A stretch of 64,000 nt of DNA from Acetivibrio alkalicellulosi (lineage in GTDB: Bacteria; Bacillota; Clostridia; Acetivibrionales; Acetivibrionaceae): the NCBI GenBank assembly GCA_008125075.1, contig VLTH01000003.1:478699-542698 (forward strand), read 5' to 3'. The translations under genes and the position numbers were made by a program. Of the stretch, positions 59,124 through 64,000 are shown one piece after another. The notes beneath the pieces were generated by a model. That model was given only the letters and a program-made list of their open reading frames with translations. It was not told the origin of the DNA and did not search any database. Position 1 is the stretch's first letter; the number at the start of each line of letters is the position of its first letter.

Positions 59124-62087
59124 ATGAGTATATTTGAGAGGTTGAATTTTCAATATGAGTTTAGAAAGCATCAGAATATGATGCTCTCTAAATTTGAAAA
59201 AAAACTAAAGAAAAACAAGAAAAATACTTTTACTTTTCATCTGGTATCACCACCTGGGTCAGGAAAAACAATAGTTGGTTTGGAAATGATATTACGGCTT
59301 GGTAAACCAGCACTTATCATTTGTCCTAATACAACAATTCAAGGCCAGTGGACCGAAAAAGTTACTATGTTTTTTCCTAAGGAGAATGTAGATGGCCTTG
59401 GAGAGGAAATAAACACAGATCCTAAGTCTATAAAGAAAATTAATATATTTACCTACCAAATGCTAAGTGTCACGTCTAGAGATGATGAAGCTTTTATAAG
59501 GTTATCAGAAGATTTATGGGCAGAGAGTGTAAGTAAAAGCTATAATGTGGATTTTGCACAGGCACTTCTGAGAATTGACACAATGAGACAAACCAATTTG
59601 CAAGCTTATAAAAATGAATTATCCAAATATGCACGAAAGATCAGACAAAGTTATTTGAATGAAGTTAGCTTTGATCTGTCAAAAGTACTTCATACAAATA
59701 CGTTAGCTTTGATTGATGAAATTAAGAAAAACCATATTGAAACTGTTGTTTTTGACGAGGCACACCATCTTCAAAGCTATTGGGCTTTAGTTATGAGGGA
59801 GATAATAAAAGAGATAAAAGCAGTAAATGTTATTGGACTTACAGCTACTCCACCAATAGGTGAAGATAGAGAAAAAATAGGATGTTATACCAGTCTCTTA
59901 GGTGAAATAGATTATCAAATTCCAACACCTGCAGTAATAAAAGATGGCATGCTAGCGCCCTATCAAGACCTGGTATATTTTTGCGTGCCCACCCAATCTG
60001 AATTTGAATACATTAAAAATTGCCATCAGAAGTTTAAAAATTTAATAACTAAATTTAACATGCAAAATAGTGACTTTTATTTTTGGATTGAAGAAAGGAT
60101 TGTAAGGAGAAAACTAATATGTGGTGGAACACAAAAATGGAATAAATTTATTAATGCAAGACCAAATTTTTCTATTGCAGGTGTGAAATATCTATTGCAA
60201 AATAAGTATTCACTTCCTCTAGATATAACAATAACTGAGATAATGTATGAGCCAATGAGTTTAGAGGACTGGATCTGCCTTATTGAGGATTATGCATTAA
60301 ACCTCTTAAAGTTAAGCAATAAACACTGTGACAACAATTTATATATTGACATAAAAAATGCATTAAGAGATTTGGGATTTGTTCTTACTGAAACAGGCAT
60401 CAGAAGTCATGGATCTCTTCTTGACAGAATACTTGCATACAGCAAAAGTAAGCTTGAAGCAGTTATTAAAATTTTAAAGGTTGAAATGGCAGGGCTTGGG
60501 GATGATATAAGAGTTGCCATTATTACTGATTTTGAAGTTTCAAACTCACTTACAGTAAGAAAAAGTGATGGTATTATTGATAATGAGTGTGGTGGAGCTG
60601 TAAGCGTAATGAAGGAGATTGTTTCAGATAGCACTACAGATAACTTAAATGCCGTTATGGTTACTGGAAAGAGCCTTATTTGTGATGATGATTTTGCAGA
60701 TGAATATATAGAGCTTGGACTTAAATGGGCGCAAAAACAAAATTACGAAATTGCTTTATCAATAAAAGAAGTTGAATTTGATAAGTATGTTTCAATTGAG
60801 GGTTCAGGAAAGGATTGGAACTCGAAAGTAGCTGTTTTATTAACTACTTATCTATTAGAAATTGGGGCTACAAAGTGTATTGTTGGAACAAGAGGACTTT
60901 TAAGTGAAGGATGGGACAGTGTTAACCTTAATACTCTCATAGATTTATCAGTAGTTACTACTTATGCCTCGGTAAATCAACTTCGAGGGAGAAGTATCAG
61001 AAAATCAGATGATCACCCATTTAAAGTGGCTAACAATTGGGATGTTATATGTGTAGCTCCTCAAATGGAGAAGGGATACAATGATTTAAACAGATTATAT
61101 CGCAAACATGATCAGTTTTACGGTATTTGTGATGATGGACAAATACAGATAGGTGTTAACCACATAGATCCTTCATTGGCTTTAAGTGATAGACAGTTGA
61201 CAATTGAAGAATTTCAAAATATAAATGTAAAAATGTTAGATATTGCTGTGAAGAGGAAGGAAGCATATGACTCATGGAAAATTGGACAGCCTTTTGACAA
61301 TACTGAAGTTGGATGTTGTGAAATTAAGCTGATTAAGCCTATACAGATGAGGGATGCAAGCATAATTTCAAATGAGAAGGTCATTTTAAAGAAAATGATA
61401 AAAAGAAATATAAAAGAATTTGCAGGAATAACTCTTTTAATGGCGGCAGCAGGAGTAGCAGCTTCATTTGTTTTGCCAGCTGCAATACCTGTTGTTGGTT
61501 TTTGTGCATTTTTAGGAATTAAGACGTATAGGGACTTAAAGAGTCTTTGGTTTTATGGAAAAGAAAACTTTTTTCAGATGACAGTTAAATCTTCAATATC
61601 AGATGTAGCTAAGTGTGTTTTTTATTCTCTTTTAGAGTGCCAGTTTATAAACGACAAATTAAAAGAGGACAGCATATTTATATCTGAAAGATCTGATGGA
61701 ACAATTAGAGCCTACTTAAATGCTTCAGACCAAGAATCAAACATTTTTTCTAATTCTCTATCTCAAGTATTTGCACCAATTGAAGGTCAAAGATACGCAG
61801 TCCAAAGATTTGAAGTGTTAGTTCCAAAGGGGAATTTTGATAAATTTATGTACCTGTTTAAATATAGTATGGATGATTATTCACCTATTCTTGCTGGTTA
61901 TCAGCCACTTCCAGAATTATTTAATATTAAGCAGAAGGCATTGATTTTTGAAAAGTACTGGAATAAATTTGTTAGTCCAGGTGATGTGGTATTTTTAAAA
62001 GGTGAGAAAGGCAAAGAAGTTATTGCAAATTATGGACGAGTAAATTCTCTAGGGGCAAAAACTATCAATATTAAGATATGGAAATGA
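59124..62087 (+). CDS. DEAH-type superfamily 2 helicase with C-terminal membrane segment
   Basis: 987 aa. RecA-like domain 1: PPGSGKT (43-49), QGQW, DEAH (211-214), GLTATPP (238-244). Domain 2: VGTRGLLSEGWDSV and QLRGRSIRK (619-627) as motif VI. About 270 residues separate the lobes, more than in a minimal SF2 enzyme. Unusually, residues about 768-800 form a hydrophobic segment (GITLLMAAAGVAASFVLPAAIPVVG) long enough for one or two membrane passes. It is followed by a ~190-residue domain I cannot name. It sits downstream of the helical protein and ends one base before the convergent lipase. Defence or RNA/DNA processing roles are both possible; neither is shown. Confidence 0.85.
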   Translation: MSIFERLNFQYEFRKHQNMMLSKFEKKLKKNKKNTFTFHLVSPPGSGKTIVGLEMILRLGKPALIICPNTTIQGQWTEKVTMFFPKENVDGLGEEINTDPKSIKKINIFTYQMLSVTSRDDEAFIRLSEDLWAESVSKSYNVDFAQALLRIDTMRQTNLQAYKNELSKYARKIRQSYLNEVSFDLSKVLHTNTLALIDEIKKNHIETVVFDEAHHLQSYWALVMREIIKEIKAVNVIGLTATPPIGEDREKIGCYTSLLGEIDYQIPTPAVIKDGMLAPYQDLVYFCVPTQSEFEYIKNCHQKFKNLITKFNMQNSDFYFWIEERIVRRKLICGGTQKWNKFINARPNFSIAGVKYLLQNKYSLPLDITITEIMYEPMSLEDWICLIEDYALNLLKLSNKHCDNNLYIDIKNALRDLGFVLTETGIRSHGSLLDRILAYSKSKLEAVIKILKVEMAGLGDDIRVAIITDFEVSNSLTVRKSDGIIDNECGGAVSVMKEIVSDSTTDNLNAVMVTGKSLICDDDFADEYIELGLKWAQKQNYEIALSIKEVEFDKYVSIEGSGKDWNSKVAVLLTTYLLEIGATKCIVGTRGLLSEGWDSVNLNTLIDLSVVTTYASVNQLRGRSIRKSDDHPFKVANNWDVICVAPQMEKGYNDLNRLYRKHDQFYGICDDGQIQIGVNHIDPSLALSDRQLTIEEFQNINVKMLDIAVKRKEAYDSWKIGQPFDNTEVGCCEIKLIKPIQMRDASIISNEKVILKKMIKRNIKEFAGITLLMAAAGVAASFVLPAAIPVVGFCAFLGIKTYRDLKSLWFYGKENFFQMTVKSSISDVAKCVFYSLLECQFINDKLKEDSIFISERSDGTIRAYLNASDQESNIFSNSLSQVFAPIEGQRYAVQRFEVLVPKGNFDKFMYLFKYSMDDYSPILAGYQPLPELFNIKQKALIFEKYWNKFVSPGDVVFLKGEKGKEVIANYGRVNSLGAKTINIKIWK

Positions 62088-62088
62088 T

Positions 62089-63249
62089 TCAATTTAGGCT
62101 ATAGTCGTGGGTATTACAGGTGTTTTTGCCTTTTACAATATCGATAATGAGCTTATGAATATCGGTATGATTCTTTTGCGTTACTATTTGACCGTTAATA
62201 TTGCTTACATCACTGTTAGACATTAGCCCCATATGAGATAGATTAAAGTAGTATACTTTAGCATTATCATTACACCCCATATCAGCACTTTTTATTGGAA
62301 CAATTCCATCGCCTATACCAAATAATAATTCATAATTATTTTCGGTAAGGGAGACTTTTGATGTTTCTTTTCTGATAATTTGCATAATGTTAGAGCGTCT
62401 ATATCCCACAAATCTGTACTCTTTGATAGACGGGGTTAATTGCCCTGTTTCAATTTTTTTTCTAAAAATCATTCCCTTGTTATACAACTTAAAATTATGA
62501 TTATCCTCTATATATTTTTTTGTTTTATTATAATTAGTAATATCGTTATGTTCATCATAGTAAAAGGTGCTGAAATCTACATCGTTATAAAAACCCTTAT
62601 ATACAGTTACAAACCTTTCTCCAGGTATAAGTTGATATACTGAAGGCATATTTTGAACCATTTTTTTTGAAATTGAGTTGATTAATATAGGTAGACCTAA
62701 ATTATCTCCCACAGTTAAACCCTTTATTGCCCTTGGTGTACCAAGATTTGGGGAACCAATATTAATAAAATTTGCTACAGGACAATCTGGATTTTTCAAA
62801 AGGTAATTTCTTGCAACAAGACCTCCAGCACTATGTGTAACAATTGTAACAGGCTCCCCATTAGAATATGTATCAAGTGCATATTGAATTCCATCATCAA
62901 CTGCTTTTATTGTATTTTCATGAGAAAAATCCAGTCTCCAATCGTATGGTACCTTTACTACTTTAATTCCTTCATTTCTTAATACATCAAGAAGTACTTT
63001 AGTTTGATAGTGACCTCCCAAAGAAGGCCAATAAGTTTCAAATACCTCCCCAGGATATGTTTTATAATGCCCGACAGAATCAATTGCAGGTTCTCCATCA
63101 CTATCAAGGGCCATTCTAAGATGTAAAAAAGGATCAATTACAGGCCATAGCTTTTTACGTATTACTGCATCTTCATAAATTTCTGTAGCAAGGAAACCTG
63201 GAATAAAAACTACAACAGGAGCTGTATCTGTTTTATAGAATTCTCCCAC
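62089..63249 (-). CDS. LCAT-type alpha/beta-hydrolase (lipase/acyltransferase family)
   Basis: 386 aa. VVFIPGFLATEIY (oxyanion/lid region), PYDWRLDFS, nucleophile elbow THSAGG with Ser140, FINIGSPNLGTP, acid in GDGIVP (Asp314) and histidine in LSHMG (His339) give a complete catalytic triad of the lecithin:cholesterol-acyltransferase-like family. There is no signal peptide, so it is probably cytosolic or membrane-associated. I start it at GTG six bases after GGAGG; an ATG six codons upstream lacks a ribosome site. Tail-to-tail with the helicase (one base apart). Substrate (phospholipid or other ester) is not determined. Confidence 0.85.
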   Translation of the reverse strand: MGEFYKTDTAPVVVFIPGFLATEIYEDAVIRKKLWPVIDPFLHLRMALDSDGEPAIDSVGHYKTYPGEVFETYWPSLGGHYQTKVLLDVLRNEGIKVVKVPYDWRLDFSHENTIKAVDDGIQYALDTYSNGEPVTIVTHSAGGLVARNYLLKNPDCPVANFINIGSPNLGTPRAIKGLTVGDNLGLPILINSISKKMVQNMPSVYQLIPGERFVTVYKGFYNDVDFSTFYYDEHNDITNYNKTKKYIEDNHNFKLYNKGMIFRKKIETGQLTPSIKEYRFVGYRRSNIMQIIRKETSKVSLTENNYELLFGIGDGIVPIKSADMGCNDNAKVYYFNLSHMGLMSNSDVSNINGQIVTQKNHTDIHKLIIDIVKGKNTCNTHDYSLN

Positions 63250-64000
63250 TGTCTTCCTCCAATTCATAGAATAATATTATTTTAAAGAATAGACATTCAT
63301 GAGAATACAGCTCACCAATATAGGATGAAAATGTATAAGGGAATGTCTAATTATAATGCTTATAGTTTTACCAAGTATGAAAAAGGTTATGAAATTACCA
63401 TAGTGTAATATATGGCAAAAAGTGTTGTAAGTTATACTGATAAATGCATTACCTTTTATGAAAATAAATCCTTATATATGCACTCCCACGCATATTTGCT
63501 ACTTGGAACAGTATGTTAGTTATGATATAATATAATAAATTAAATAAGTTTAATAAATAAATGTAACATATCTATACAAATTAGATTCTAGTTTCTTTAT
63601 TTTTACGTTAACTACAAATTATAACATAGTACTAATTGTGCATTTACAGCATTATTTTTTGTGATTGAATTAATTTATAAAAAGGGGGAGGTTTAAAGAT
63701 TTTATTTGCATTTTTAGTACAAACACTTTGATTTAAATTATAAATTAATTTTATATTGTAGAGTATATAACATTTTAAAAAAGTCAAAAAAATTAAGGTA
63801 GTGTAAAGTAACTTATGAAAAATCGGAGTCAAAAAATAGGCTCTAGTGTACCTTGAAAATTGCAGATACATCGAGAAAATATTTTAGTTTGTGGGATGGC
63901 TTACAGTTGGATTATGATTTTCTTTGTTGATAGGATTGCGGCACAAGACCTTGAGGGCTCTGCCCTCAAACTCCCGAGGTTTATCCGCTTAGGGCTTACC
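63250..64000. other. Long AT-rich non-coding right end
   Basis: No convincing gene in about 750 bases. Contents: an R3 repeat (63291-63348), then roughly 550 bases of AT-rich sequence. A compositional change follows near 63895, after which a GAGGGC/GCCCTC hairpin (63952-63966) lies in a GC-richer stretch that continues to the window edge. The last part may be another repeat or the edge of a mobile element; it is cut by the window. Confidence 0.5.
63291..63348. repeat. R3 element upstream of the lipase gene
   Basis: 58 bp with perfect 8-bp inverted ends AGACATTC and GAATGTCT. Inner ATGAGAATACAGCTCAC matches the copy at 42952. Confidence 0.85.

Noticed and set aside
59124..63249. Helicase and lipase as one operon
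   Set aside because: They are on opposite strands and converge, so they cannot share a promoter.
63644..63871. 75-codon minus-strand open frame at the right end
   Set aside because: No ribosome site, composition is that of AT-rich noise (Leu/Ile/Tyr/Phe/Lys), and no family resemblance.

Overview
This 64-kb window is low in G+C and comes from a spore-forming, cellulosome-type Clostridia, probably the Acetivibrio/Ruminiclostridium group. Four things point there: a secreted protein with a duplicated type I dockerin, a SpoVD-like PBP with PASTA domains, a Spo0E-like phosphatase, and gene order typical of Clostridia. The genus is an inference. I see no rRNA, tRNA, CRISPR array, prophage or intact transposase gene.

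Layout. 1-4136 (minus strand): U32 peptidase family protein (partial), YrrM-type O-methyltransferase, mltG and typA. 4499-5988: pdxST. 6000-9284: rpsB-tsf-pyrH-frr and a small conserved-position ORF. 9285-12978: accessory island with a dockerin protein, an unknown 188-aa protein and a long regulated leader. 12979-14726: RtcB ligase and PrfH, an RNA/ribosome repair pair. 14826-20183: uppS-cdsA-dxr-rseP-ispG. 20444-25475: glycosyltransferase and polC. 25819-35166: rimP-nusA-rnpM-ylxQ-infB-rbfA-nrnA-truB-ribF. 35163-40441: a putative dehydrogenase, a small minus-strand membrane protein, two M16 peptidase homologues, lgt and a Spo0E-like gene. 40608-52322: the division and wall (dcw) cluster mraZ-rsmH-ftsL-spoVD-murE-murF-mraY-ftsW-murG, ending in a truncated murA. 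52539-56366: a Fur-box-controlled feoA-feoB operon with a nicotianamine-synthase-like gene and an LPG-synthase-like membrane protein. 56501-58203 (minus strand): padR with an FtsW-like membrane protein behind a palindromic operator. 58624-62087: a two-gene unit of a helical protein and a DEAH helicase with a membrane segment. 62089-63249 (minus strand): an LCAT-type lipase.

How it fits together. Most of the window is translation, RNA maturation, isoprenoid and lipid-carrier synthesis, and peptidoglycan assembly. Several regulatory sites can be read directly: an rpsB leader, three 10-bp-spaced MraZ repeats, a perfect 7-1-7 Fur box, a PadR-type palindrome over a consensus promoter, and a leader-peptide/terminator arrangement ahead of rtcB-prfH.

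The most distinctive layer is non-coding. At least six families of short palindromic repeats fill the intergenic spaces, often abutting or supplying the stop codon of the upstream gene. One family lies directly behind the broken murA. There is also a phased array of eight CAAAAGA motifs and a candidate switching RNA between rsmH and ftsL. The best leads for undescribed biology are the rtcB-prfH attenuator, the Feo-linked nicotianamine-synthase-like gene, the membrane helicase unit and the rsmH-ftsL leader.
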